Positions 33,201-45,100 of a stretch of DNA of 64,000 nt are shown here, piece after piece (the stretch's first letter is position 1; the number at the start of each line of letters is the position of its first letter). The DNA is from Flectonema sp. DT1601. Its lineage: Eukaryota > Euglenozoa > Diplonemea > Diplonemida > Diplonemidae. Location of the stretch: positions 1,105,001 through 1,169,000 of the forward strand of contig OZ025803.1 in NCBI GenBank assembly GCA_964019425.1. The letters are read 5' to 3'. Under the pieces are notes generated by a model. That model saw only the letters and a list, made by a program, of their open reading frames with translations, was not told where the DNA came from and made no database searches. The translations under genes were made by a program, and so were the position numbers.

Positions 33201-36200
33201 TGTACGACACTCCCAGAACAGCAACAATCACTTCAGTGACTAACTCACAATTATATATCTTAACCAGATCAGATTTCCACGACGTTATTATGACCTACCC
33301 GGATGAATCAGAAGGCATTGTAGAGATAGCAAAGAAACGTCTTCATGAACACGTCTTGAATGATTTCGTCAGAGATGTTCCACTCTTTGCGAGCTGCTCT
33401 GAGGAATTAGTAACTCAAATTGTTAGCGCCCTCCACCCATCAGTCGTTGATGGTGTTGTTATTTCTGAAGGAATGGGTGGAAATGAAATGTATTTCATAA
33501 GTAGAGGTCGACTTAATGTCTCATTAGGTGACAAGGAAGAGATTGTTCACAGACTTCAAGACGGTGATTTCTTTGGTGAAATCGCTCTTTTGTATGACAC
33601 GCCTCGAACAGCGACTATCACGACAGATGGTCCTGCTCAGTTATATATTTTAAGAAGAAATCAATTCTTATCAATTATCGAAACAAACAGCGAGGTCGCT
33701 GAAAGCATTAGAGAAGTAGCTCTCAATCGTTTTCGTGCAATCGTATTGGAAGATATCATATCAAAGATTCCTTTATTCTCTGATGATGATGATGACTCCA
33801 CATCGACTGAATCATTCCTTCAAGAAGTCGTCAAAAGATTAAAAATTAGATCATTCGAAAAGGACACTTTTATAATAAAAGAAGGTGAGGGAGGTGAGGA
33901 AATGTTTTTTGTTTCCAGAGGGAAGTTATTAGTTTACTCAAATGGAAAGCTGGTTGGAAAGCTCAAAGACGGAGGATTCTTTGGTGAGGTAGCTCTTCTT
34001 TACGACACTCCCAGAACAGCGAGTATCAGAGCTGAAACAAAAACTCAGCTATTCGAACTTTCAAAGAAAGATTTCGAAGAAGCTATCAAACCATTTCCTT
34101 TGAAGTCATCAAAAGTACAGTCGATTGCTAAAGAACGATTTCGTAAGTTCGTATTAGGAGATATGGTCAGAAAGGTTCCTTTATTCACGAGATGTAAAAC
34201 AACTGAAATGATAGAGGAAGTAATTGACCTCCTCCAACCTCAACTGTTTCCAGCAAACAGTACCGTCATCCAAGAAGGGGAAGGGGGATCTGAAATGTTT
34301 TTTATTTCAAGAGGTTCTCTCTCTGTTCTTAATTCCAAAGGAAATCAAGTCCACAGACTTGTTGATGGGAATTTCTTTGGTGAGATCGCAATGTTATTTG
34401 ACACTCCTCGAACAGCATCAGTGGTTACGTTAGTAGACAGTTACCTGTTCTCATTATCTGGTGAAGCATTTCGTGATGTTATAAAGAAATATCCTCATGA
34501 AGCAGCGTGGACTCGAGAAATAGCGGAATCACGTCTTCGTAAACATGTTTTACAAGACATCGTTAAGAATGTTCCGATATTTGCTTCTTGTAAAGAAGAT
34601 GCTTTCTTAACCAACATTGTGAGCCACTTAAAACCAAGAGGGTACTCTGAAGGACAAACTGTTATAACCGAAGGAGAAGGTGGTGATGAAATGTTTTTCA
34701 TCTCAAGAGGTGAACTCGAAATCATGTCTTCTAACGGAACAATATTACGAACCCTTCGCGATGGTGAGTTCTTTGGTGAGGTCGCTTTAGTGTTCGACAC
34801 TCCGAGAACAGCGACTATTAGAGCTGCTGCGAAAAGTCAACTTTTTGTTTTATCAAAAAAAGACTTCCAATCCGTCATTGAAACCAATCCAGCGATCGGA
34901 AAATCGATTCAAACGATCGCCAGGGAGAGGTTTTGTGGATTCGTGTTGACGGAGTTCGTGAGAAGAGTTCCTTTATTCCAATATTGTAGTCAGGACTTTA
35001 TTAATTGTTTAGTCGATAAAATGGAACCGAGTTCATTCGAAACTGGAGACATAATAATAAAAGAAGGACACGGAGGACAACAAATGTACTTCGTCAACAG
35101 AGGAATCCTCAACGTTGTTGTTGGTTCCGATGGAGGGGAAATTGTTCATACGATGAAAGACGGTGACTTTTTCGGTGAAGTCGCACTCGTATTTGAAACA
35201 CCGCGGACAGCGAGTATAATAGCCACTACTAAATCACAATTATTTATATTAACGAAGGATGACTTCAATTCAGTTATCAATGAATTCCCTTCTGAGTCAG
35301 ACAGAATCAGAGCCGTTGCTTCTGAAAGATTTCTACAATTCATCCTCCACGACATCGTTAAGAAGGTTCCTTTCTTCTCTGAATGTAAGTCAAGTGAGTT
35401 TTTAAGTCAAATAGTTCAGCTTCTCATTCTAAAAACTTACGAACAAAACGATCTAATTGTTGAAGAAGGAGAAGGTGGTGATGAAATGTATTTTGTTAGC
35501 AGAGGTGTTTTAGATGTTTTTGTATGCGGAGAGAAGGTCACTAAATTATGTGACGGCGACTTCTTTGGTGAGGTAGCTCTCGTATACGACACTCCTCGCA
35601 CCGCTTCAATTATTGCAGTTGAGAAGTCACAATTATATATTTTAACAAAAGAAGACTTAAATCGAGCTCTGATAGACCATCCTGAAGAAGTTCAAACCAT
35701 TAGCATCTCTGCGAGTATTCGATTAAAACAGTTCGTACTCTTTGATTTAGTAAGAAAGATTCCAATGTTCAAGGAGTGTACTGATCAAAGTATTATTTAC
35801 GAACTAGTCGATTTCTTATCACCCAGAAGTTGTATTGAGAACACTACTATCGTATCACAGCAACACGGTGGTGATGAAATGTACTTCGTAAGCAGAGGAC
35901 AGTTAGCAGTAGTAGTCGATAATAAAACTGTTCACACACTCAAAGACGGTGATTTCTTTGGTGAAGTAGCTCTCGTGTATGATACGCCTCGTACAGCAAC
36001 AATCACATGTTTGTGTCAGACTCAGTTATTCGTACTGACTAGGAGAGATTTTAATGCGGTCATTGAAAAATACGCCGGCACCCCAATTCATACGGCGATC
36101 TATAAAATATCTTCTCACAGATTCAAACGTTACGTACTAACAACACTCGTTGCTAAGGTTCCGATGTTCGAAGGGGTTTCTCAGGAATTTATTCACAGCG

Positions 36201-39200
36201 TTGTAGAGTTTCTAAAGCCTCGCAGCGTAAGCGGATTTGTGATCAAAGAGAACGACGACTCGAGTGAGGAAATGTATTTTGTTAGCCGAGGAGAGCTTCG
36301 AGTTACTGTTGCTGGTAAGGTATGAAATTATTGTTTCTGAAGTCCCCCTTTTTGGAAGTTGTCTTTAATATGATTCAAAGTATTCATCCGAACCTGATTC
36401 TTGTTTCTGATTTCAGTCAGTTTAAAGATAGTCTTACGGTGCTTCTTACGGAGTGTTTCTGTGGTTCAAAAATTAAATAAATAAAACAGACGGTACACAC
36501 AATGAGAGATGGAGACTTCTTTGGTGAAATCGCCCTGCTGTACGACACTCCCAGAACAGCATCCATCATAGCTGACCAGCCAACACAGTTGTTCATCCTG
36601 TCGAGAGCTTGCTTCGGTTCTGTAATCGACGCACACCCAACCGACGCTGAACCGATTAAAAAAATAGCAAGAGAGAGACTCGAACTGTACGTTCTGAATG
36701 ATTTGGTTAAGAAAGTTCCGATATTTGGAGCCGCAGAGGATGCGAATATAATAAAAAGGATCATCGCTGCTCTCATCCCTCGTAGTATTTGTAAAGGCGG
36801 GTGGGCGGTAAAGGAAGGCGAGTCAGCGAATGAGATGTTCTTCGTTTCTCGTGGAGAGCTGCGAGTAATAATGGAAGTTAACGGAAAGGAAGTTGTTGCT
36901 CAGTCTCTCAGAGATGGTGATTTCTGTGGTGAGGTTGCAATGGTATTTGATACCCCTCGCACAGCATCCATCATGGCTGCTGTTAAGACTCAAGTCTTCG
37001 TATTGACTCGAACTTCTTTTAATCGAATCTTAAAATCACAATCTGGTTGTCTTAAAGACAAAATGATTGAAGTCGCAAGAGAAAGGTTTAATAACTACAT
37101 CCTAAGAGATCTGGTCAGAAAGGTTCCAATATTTTCGAAAGCAGACAATAATTTTATTATTCAACTGGTGGCCGTAATGAACTCCGAGACATTCAAACCA
37201 GGTGAAGATATCGTATTCGAGGGTCAGGGTGGTGATCAGATGTACTTCATAAGTAGAGGTCGCTTAAATGTTATTTTATCAGGAGAACGTGTATTCTTAT
37301 TAAGCGACGGGGATTTCTTTGGAGAAATAGCACTCATTCTAGACACTCCACGAACTGCTTCGGTTGTTGCGGAAACAACAACAACTCTGTACTCTCTACA
37401 TCGAAATGACTTCAATCAAATCCTCACCAGACACCCAAAGATCCGTCGCTGTATTGAGCGAGTTGCTAAAGATCGTTTTAATCAAGTCGTATTGCAAGAA
37501 CTTATTAAAAAGGTTTCGATGTTCTCTCACTGTGACGATGACTTTATTAGTAACTTAGTTGAAAAAATGGATCATAAAAATGTTTCTGAAGGGGATTTCG
37601 TAGTCCGCGAAGGTCAAGGAGGCGATGAAATGTTTTTTGTAAGTAGAGGTATGTGTTTATTGTACTTTTTACTTCACATCAGTGATGACATGAAACCCTA
37701 AACTGATACTCAAACAGGTCACTTGGATGTAATCGTTTCTGTTGGATCAGAAGAAACAGTCGTGAGCTCATTAAAAGATGGTGACTTCTTTGGTGAGGTT
37801 GCATTAATTTATAGCACACCTCGCACTGCATCAATAAGGTCAACTACTCCTTCGACAATTTATGTTTTAAAAAAACAACATTTTCAACAACTGTTGTCGA
37901 CGAGTACTGCTGCTGAGGAAATTAAAAGAGTCGCGGAGTGTCGGTTTAAAAATCACATCCTACACAACTTGGTAAAGAAGGTTCCTCTCTTTGCTGATTC
38001 TGATAGTGACTTTATAACTGATTTAGTAGAGTGTTTGGATGCTCAATTTGTAACTCCAGGACAGAAAGTAATTAGAGAAGACGAAGGAGGTGATGAAATG
38101 TATTTTGTAGTGAGAGGAGTGTTGTCGACTCAAATATGTGGTGAGGAAGTACACGTTCTCAGAGATGGTGATTTCTTTGGTGAAATAGCCCTCTGTTATG
38201 ACACACCTCGTACAGCAACAATTACTTCTATCGGAGACAGTGAACTGTTTGTTCTTTATAAAGATGAGTTCACTAATGTGATGATGAAGTACCCGAAGGA
38301 GGCTCAACAAATTCAACAAATTGCTCGCCAGCGTCTCAACGCGTTTGTTCTTCGAGCAATTATTGAACGAGTTCCTCTCTTTAGTCAAATCACTTGCACA
38401 GATCAATCTAGTAGACAGGAATTCATATCTGAACTTGCATCTCGTCTAACGTACCACGTCATAGAGCCCCCAGAGAATAGGGAACAGTATTTCTTTGAGG
38501 AAGGTTTGCAAATAATTACATTTTCCCTTTTATTTTGACTTATAAACAACAACAACAACACAACAGGAGATGAAGCTGACGGAATGTATTTCGTAAGTCG
38601 AGGATCTGTCATTGTTTTGATTGACTACGAACAGATGTTTAGTATCAAAGACGGAGGATTCTTTGGTGAGATAGCCTTGATATACGACATACCTCGTAGG
38701 GGTAGCGTCGTTATTCAAAGTACGGTTTCTATTTTTAAACTTAAGAGGAATGATTTCAATGAGATCACCAGAAAGTATCCTTCTATTGAACGAGGTCTTC
38801 ATGAAGCTGCGAAGATTAGAATGAAATCAATCATATCAACTGACTTGGTAAGATACGTTCCGTTATTTAGTGCGATGAGACACGATGAAGTCTTTCTTCA
38901 TGAGATCTCTTGTAGACTAACTCCTGTAGTCGTTGAAAAAGATTCTGAAATCTCATTGGAAACTCCCGGCTTACTAATATTATGTTGTGGTAAGGTATCA
39001 GTTGAAACTGTTGAAGGGGATGATGATAAAATAACAAAACCAGAAGTAATAACCCCAGGGGGTTTCTTTGGTGAGACAGCAATGCTATACGACAGAAAAA
39101 TAATTAAAAGTGCTGTTGCGATATTGAAGAGTACTCTTTATCACTTTAGTAGAACATCATTTTTACAACTACGAGACCAATATCCTCTCATTGCTGAGGT

Positions 39201-39480
39201 GTACAGAGAACCAGCTCGAAGGAAGATTAATCTTTTATTTTCTCGTAATAAATTATACTCATTTGAATATGCTTGTGAGCTGCTAGCTGACTCTACAGAA
39301 AGGGGATGTATTCGTCGATGTTATACTCGATTGTTTCTAAATATATTATCTCATCATACGAGAGTCTGTTCTCAAAGAACTGAACAATCAATAAGTATCA
39401 AAGAAAGGAAGAAGACAATCGCAATTACTAAAATTAGAAAACTCAAAAGGATGATGTCCAGTAGCCGGCTTGGTTTGTGA
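27282..39480 (+). CDS. Giant tandem cyclic-nucleotide-binding-domain protein (~26 CNBDs)
   Basis: Eight exons (27282-30387, 30464-30976, 31051-32235, 32301-33092, 33156-36319, 36490-37648, 37718-38503, 38567-39480) join in frame to 3,872 residues. Almost the whole chain is CNBDs, one every ~130 residues. Each unit has a VREGEGGDEMYFVSRG-type strand pair, then a phosphate-binding cassette of the form DGDFFGEVALVYDTPRTASI, then an LFVLS...F segment and a helical linker ending KVPLF. Cassettes start near 30613, 31065, 31457, 31852, 32315, 32704, 33170, 33560, 33967, 34364, 34756, 35158, 35551, 35944, 36505, 36910, 37306, 37776, 38163, 38650 and 39056; about five degenerate units precede them in exon 1, two with insertions. 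In 19 central units Glu and Arg of the cassette are kept; the first few and the last have lost one or the other. No kinase, channel or other effector domain and no membrane span is seen. The C-terminal ~90 residues are basic. A scaffold or ligand buffer is an inference. Confidence 0.93.
30464..39130 (+). repeat. Coding tandem array, ~390-nt CNBD unit
   Basis: About 21 units repeat at 385-410 nt in exon sequence. The cassette core is also conserved as DNA (GACGGTGAYTTCTTTGGTGA recurs with few changes), whereas the linkers have diverged. This fits expansion by unit duplication followed by selection on, or conversion of, the cassette. Confidence 0.9.
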
Positions 39481-39657
39481 AATGAATCGATTTCCTGTTT
39501 CTGTTATTGTTTTGGTTGATATTCTTGTCACACTTCGAGAGTCTTCATTCCCGTTGTTATACATTTACACGTAACCAATAAAATACTTTTTAGTTTGTGA
39601 CGACAGTTTCCTTATCAAGTTTTCTTCCCTTTTTCAGTTATCTTTAGATTCTACAAA

Positions 39658-42600
39658 ATGCCAGTCATACTGTGCGCAGCTGACTTGTGGGGCACAAAAG
39701 TTAATTATGAAGTGAAGTTTGATAGTTTTCCGTCTGCTGTAGAGTTACAGACGCGTGTCGAGTCGCTGTTTACTTCTGAGCACGCAGCTAGAAGACCAGC
39801 TGACGTTCCAGCGATGCAGACATTTCAAGTAGACAGAATTCAGACTTTCGCTGAACGGTCCCAGCAGTGGGTTGACTTATTGACTCCAGCTCAGTTACTT
39901 GATTATTCTCAAGTATGTAAACAATTTGTGTTGAGTTGTAGTTAACTTATTGTTTTATTGTTTTTTTATAAAATAAGTAGTTATTGCTGCGTGGTCAGCC
40001 TCATATGCCTGCTGCAGGGAACTGGCCAACTCAGGGCACTTTTCCTTCACCTTTGCGAGCACACCTGTCACACGGGAATGCAACATCTCAACGACTGACT
40101 TCTTCCTGGTGAGATATGCCACTTCATCGATGAAGTGTGCGATGGGCTCCAGGATTTCCTTTGCCTGTACTGCTTCGTTCCACACCGCATCCCGTCTGTC
40201 GTTCGCAGCCTTCCTTGCTTCCACTGTGACATCGACTCCTGGCGAGAATATCCGCAAGAGTCCCTTCACGCTCTCGCAGGTGGTGCTGCCGAAGCGTTCG
40301 GATTCTTGCTGGACGAATCCAACAATGCTGTGTCTCTTGAGGCAGAGATGGCTGAGCAACCTGAACTGGCTCGTCCACCTTGTCCCGCCTGACGACACCA
40401 TTGCAGCTGGTGGTTCAGGTTTTCCTGCACTTCCTTGCCCAGCAAGCCGCGTCATCCCTGCGTAGAACGTTGCGGACGCAAAAACGAGCGACCGGTCAGC
40501 CTTCTTGCAAGTAAGAGTCGACCCTTCCAGACTGGGTTGCTCTCTTTCCTTGCTTGTGGGACTCTGACTTGCTGTGTTGGACAAGAGACGAGTAGTCGCA
40601 TCTCTCCCTCACAGAAAAGCAGCAGGAATCCCACATCACCTTGTCCATACTATCCCGTGCACGTTTATCTTGCTGATCAGTCACCTACACGGAATACCTT
40701 CGTGATGCACCAGTCCTTGTTTCTGTCAAACACCGCCTGTGTGCTTACCACGCTTTAACACCTGCTTGGTCTTCTTCACCCGTTCCCGGTTCTTGCCACC
40801 TGCTGGGCGTCGAGAAGTGTTGGACCTAAGGAAAAACTAAAAGGGGTTCTTTTTTTCTGAGTGCGAAAGAGGAAAAAAAAGAAAGGAAGGAAAAGAAATC
40901 ATATAAAGAAAGAATTATAACAAAAAAAAAAAAAAAAACAGGTTTACGTCTTTCAAAAAGAAAATGAATACCACAAAGAAGTACAAAGTAAAATCCCACC
41001 ACCAATTCCTGCCCCAATCAATATGTTAGCGAGTCCAGTAGCGATGTCGATGGCGCCACAGTCTCCGTTGGCTGCAATCAGTCAACCGATAATGCCGTCG
41101 GTAGCTGCACCAGTTTTATTACCGACTACTACTACAACTACTGGGGGGATCACTTCTGGGTTCCCTTCTATTACAGCAGCAGCAGCTACTGGTGGGATGA
41201 CTATTCCTTTTATTGAAAAACAACAAGCAGTCTTCGATTCGATGGACTCTTCTCGTGTTCGTTCTGTTGGACCAGAAGAGTTCAAATCAACTCTCGCAAA
41301 ACTCAGAGTTGACTATTCACTTCTCACAGTAAATGAACTTTTCGCAAAGGCTGATCAAAATCGCGACGGTGTTATTACCTACGATGAGTGGACGGCCTTC
41401 ACGGAGTTGTACCCAACTCTCCTCGACTCGCTTTACTTCAGACAGAAGGACTTCCACAACGACACTCAGCAACAAAATGCTATCGAAAATGCTAAAAGGG
41501 TTCTCTGTGACCTTCGCGAACGTGAAAAAGACGCGAGAATGATTTCAATGGAAAGCCAGGCTTCCACTTCATGTCAGGAGCAAAAGCTCGCTATGCAGAT
41601 TGCTTCAGCTCAGGAAGCTCAACAGCGTGAGAGAGACGCAAAGATCGTGTTGGAAGCTGCCCACGAAGACACCGAACGAGGTAGAGCAGAACTCAGGGAT
41701 AGAATAATGGAACAAAACCAACAGAAAGAGAGGGAACGTCAAAAGCAGGTCGCAGTCTTAGAATCCACTCGCGACGTTGAATCTGTTCAAAGAAAGCTTT
41801 CCATGCAGGAAGCAGAACTCGCTAAATCGGAAGAAATGCTCCGCGAAATGCAACGCCGTGTCACAGAACAGAGAATAGAAGTTGAAACACATGCCTCTAC
41901 AGTTGAGCACACGAGAGGTGATTTAGCAACTGCCCAAGGAGCAGAACACTTGGCTCAAATTGTGTTAGTCGAATCGCAGAAGGACACTCAAGCCTGTGCT
42001 GACAGAGTCGCAATGGCGGAAACTGAAGTCGCAGCTCGCCAAGAACGCGAACGCGAAGCGACAGGTTGCCACCGTGAATCGCAGAACGACACCGCCAGAC
42101 AATTAGCAAAACGTGATATGGAAGAGCGAGAGCTCACTGCTGCTAAAGAACGCGAGGCTGCTCAACGTCTTGTCGAAGAAGAAATCATCCGTCAGGTTGA
42201 AGAACAGGAACGCGCAACTCAACAACTTGAACACGAGAACATGGAACTCAACGTATCTCGTCGTCAAGTCGAAGAAGAAGAACGTCCTCTTTTAGATCAA
42301 GAAGTAAAACTTCGTGAAGCCCGTGACAGTCTCGAAGAGAAGGAAGCCCGTCTTAGAAAAGATCAACGACTATTCCACACTACTCATGGCAGAGGAGGTA
42401 CCGCTGCTGACACCACAGTTGCCGTAGCTGCATCCCCAACGAGGTCGTTTTCGGCTTACAAACCTCCTGTGATTCCCCCATTGGCTTTACCTCTTTCTAT
42501 TCCTCCAGTTGTCGCACCAATGCCAATGATGGCTACCATCCCTCTGGTTGGGACAGCACTCTCAGTATCTCCAAGGTATGTTTAATTATACTGATTGAGA

Positions 42601-42746
42601 ACAGTTTGATATCAGTCACACAATTATTTATAATAATGAACAGCAACAACCGCTCTCTCACGCTGCCGTACGAAGCTGCACCAGCGCTGTCGGCTCTTCC
42701 GCCACCAACTAGAGGACTGTCGCCTGGAAGAGTTGGATTGCCGTAG
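39658..42746 (+). CDS. BILBO1-like flagellar pocket collar protein
   Basis: Exons 39658-39912, 40942-42575 and 42644-42746 give 663 residues; the ATG follows a CTTCCCTTTTTCAG acceptor (39637). The N-terminal ~110 residues resemble the BILBO1 ubiquitin-like domain of trypanosomes: AADLWGTKVNYEVKF, QQWVDLLTPAQLLDYSQ, and across the splice SQVYVFQKENEYHKEVQ then IPPP, against the ...CQLYVFQP...WHKE... pattern I recall. After an Ala/Thr/Pro linker come a degenerate EF-hand and one canonical EF-hand (DQNRDGVITYDE, residues 223-234), then ~270 residues of coiled coil and a Pro-rich tail. This is BILBO1's order, although BILBO1 ends in a leucine zipper. BILBO1 polymerises into the collar at the flagellar pocket neck. 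The gene is strong evidence for a euglenozoan host. Intron 1 (1,029 nt) contains a transposon relic. Confidence 0.82.
39955..40830 (-). mobile_element. Decayed hAT-type DNA transposon in intron 1 of the BILBO1-like gene
   Basis: On the minus strand, 40584-39955 encodes a 209-codon stretch with the hAT/DUF659 look: GGTRWTSQFRLLSHL, then AVQAKEILEPIAHFIDEVAY (compare the W-x-x-(V/A)-x-x-(I/L)-x-x-L-x-P family pattern), then VEMLHSRV. Upstream on the same strand (about 40650-40500), another frame has two close Cys and H-x5-H spacing (CDYSSLVQHSKSESHK), like a BED/TTF zinc finger. The two parts are in different frames, so the copy is dead. It covers most of the 1,029-nt intron and is more GC-rich than its host. 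Terminal inverted repeats and the 8-bp target duplication were not identified, so the limits are approximate. Confidence 0.65.
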
Positions 42747-43451
42747 ATAAACTTATTACCTGCCATCTTTAAAAGTTAACCGTGGCGATGATGAATACTA
42801 AAAAGGAAAGGGTGTTTCCGATCCTTGTTGTTGTTTTCCTTTTCTTCTTTGCAACTAGCATTTCTGTATCTTTTTGTACTCTTTGTTTATTTTATTGTTT
42901 TCTGATGAATATTTCCCCTTCGGGGTGAATTTTTCTGTGTTCGATGCGTTTTTATTTTTTTTTTATTATTCAAAATAAATGACATCCTACAGCTGTTGGC
43001 TGCATAGATTCTCTCCTCTCTTTTTAGTTCATCCTTTTTTTTTTTTCTTTTTTTTCTTTTTGAAAATTATTTTTCAACTCTTTAATTGTTGTTGTTTATA
43101 GTTGTTGTATTAACTTGTTTTACTTTTTTTTTTTTTTTGAGCGGCAAAATTTGGTTAAGCGACTGTTCAGTTGTTTTGCTTGTTTTTGGTGGTTAGCGCC
43201 TCCGTCGTTCTTTTTATTTATTTTTATTTAAAAATTGTGGTGTAGATTGTCGCCTTCCCCAATCCCATTTCTCTGCTGCTGTTACTTCTGTTTGTGACAA
43301 ATAGTTAACTCGTCGTTGAAATAATTGTATCCACGTTACTACTTCCTTAACAGATTAATAATCTAATATTATGGTCTTCATGTGAAGACTTGTTGAGATG
43401 ATGTTTTTTTAAAAAAAATTATTTTCTTTCCTCATCTCTCAGTCGTCTCCA
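42747..43451. other. Intergenic region, no gene seen
   Basis: T-rich 3' UTR and spacer, ending in the acceptor TTCCTCATCTCTCAG (43442), 9 nt before the next ATG. Confidence 0.6.
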
Positions 43452-44186
43452 ATGGGGCAATCACTTATTGATAGAAATAATAAAATGTCTGAGTTTGGTG
43501 TTTGGTTTGTATTTCTCGCTCATCCACTTACTCTGTTGCTGTTGATGTTTTGGCCTAATTCACAAACATCGGATCCGCTTGGACGTGATGTACAAATATT
43601 GGTATTTAAAGTTATCGTTGCTGACATCATGTTTTGGCAAGCCAGGATAAGTAAACCCAACTACACTCCCATTGGAGACTCAGAAAGAGGTGTCTGTGAT
43701 AGCGACTGTGTTACGTGTTGTGATTGTCAAAGTCAGAGAATAGGCAGATCAAAACATTGTAAGATATGCCAACGATGTGTTAGAAAATGGGATCACCATT
43801 GTCCTCTATTGAATGGTTGTATTGGTGAAGGCAATCACGGGAGATATGTTTTATTCTTAACGTCAACTGCTGTTGGTCTTTCTCATTTGTCTGTTGTTGT
43901 TGGAAGTACTGTTAGTGTCTCTCTTGATAAAACAATATTTCAAAATGTAATTTATAATATGATTCCCTTATTCGTTACCCTTACCGTCATATTGCTGCTA
44001 GCGATATGCTGTGGTCTTGTTTTGTGGCATTTGTTTTTAATATCGAGTAACCAGACCACTCCTGAAGTGTTACATCCTGAGAAGTGTTTTTGGATCCATA
44101 CAGACCACCCTCGTCCATTCGATAAAGGAATACTCGCAAATACTAAACTTTGGTTTAACGAAGTGAGGGGGATTAGAGTTTCATAA
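43452..44186 (+). CDS. DHHC-type protein S-acyltransferase
   Basis: 244 residues, one exon. The Cys-rich domain (residues ~88-135) has CCDCQSQRIGRSKHCKICQRCVRKW and then DHHC (114-117) within WDHHCPLLNGCIGEGNHGRY, so the catalytic Cys and zinc ligands are all present. Four membrane segments flank it: about 13-33, 48-62, 137-158 and 170-203. The TTxE motif that follows TM4 in this family is present as NQTTPEV. The enzyme palmitoylates cysteines of membrane proteins at the Golgi, plasma membrane or flagellar membrane. The protein is short and lacks ankyrin repeats or other additions, so it is of the minimal type. Its substrate is unknown. A second in-frame Met lies at codon 12. Confidence 0.95.
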   Translation: MGQSLIDRNNKMSEFGVWFVFLAHPLTLLLLMFWPNSQTSDPLGRDVQILVFKVIVADIMFWQARISKPNYTPIGDSERGVCDSDCVTCCDCQSQRIGRSKHCKICQRCVRKWDHHCPLLNGCIGEGNHGRYVLFLTSTAVGLSHLSVVVGSTVSVSLDKTIFQNVIYNMIPLFVTLTVILLLAICCGLVLWHLFLISSNQTTPEVLHPEKCFWIHTDHPRPFDKGILANTKLWFNEVRGIRVS

Positions 44187-45100
44187 ATATTGTCTTAAAC
44201 ATCTGTTTCTGTTCTATCTTTTTTTGTACCTACAAACCTATTGTTCGGTAGAAAAGATTCTTGGCAGGCTTGTGACTTGCCTCTTTCTTTATTAGGATTT
44301 AGTACTGGTTGCCGCAACAAAAGTGTTGAAATAAAAATAAAAAAAAAATGAAGTTGGCCGATTCTTTTTTCCTTTTTCAAATTTGGTTCTGAGATGAGAA
44401 ATTTTTTTTATTTCGCGTACTTTCTTTGTTTCTCTTTCCCCTCATATTCGCACAACAATTAATAATAAATTTTGGATTACCGCAGTTTTTATTTATTTAT
44501 TTTTTTTTTATATACTGAAAGTGGAAGACGACGACATCGGGAAAATGAATTGGCTTTATCTTAAACTATACAGAAAATAGTAAAAATAACACTGTGATGT
44601 TTTGTTTGTGTCGCGAAACCCGTGAACCGACTTAAACTGATAAAGCTAAAGAAGGTTTACGTGTGCTGCCCAAAATTCTTTTTCATTCTTACAATACTTG
44701 CTAAATGCAAAAAAAAAAAAAAAAAAAAACCATTCAGATTATCCTTATACTTCGTTGACCGCAGACAGAATAGGAAATAATTCCGACTACGTCGGTACGA
44801 AATAAAAATCTTCAACCCGATTCTATTATCTAACTTTGAATCAGGTTGTCGTATTTCTATTTGTTAACAAACTGAGAGATGATTGAAGACGAGTGTTGTC
44901 ATATTAAAGTCTCCTCTCCGTTACCATCGATGGTTGAGATGGTCGAGACATTACAATCGTAGTTTTCGTTATTACAAAACAAGGTGTTGGTGTTTTTTTT
45001 ATTTGAAAAATACAAAAAAAATGATAATTCTTTAAAATATTTCATCACACAGGAGGGTGTGGGAGGGTGGGGGAGACGTTCCTAACCCACAACAACAAAA
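44187..45100. other. Intergenic region, no gene seen
   Basis: AT-rich, with an A run at 44709-44729. A TTTCATCACACAG acceptor ends at 45052, followed by a G-rich leader of 48 nt before the P4-ATPase ATG. Confidence 0.6.

Noticed and set aside
40109-40758. Plus-strand frames within the BILBO1-like gene intron
   Set aside because: They are opposite-strand readings of the hAT-like relic.
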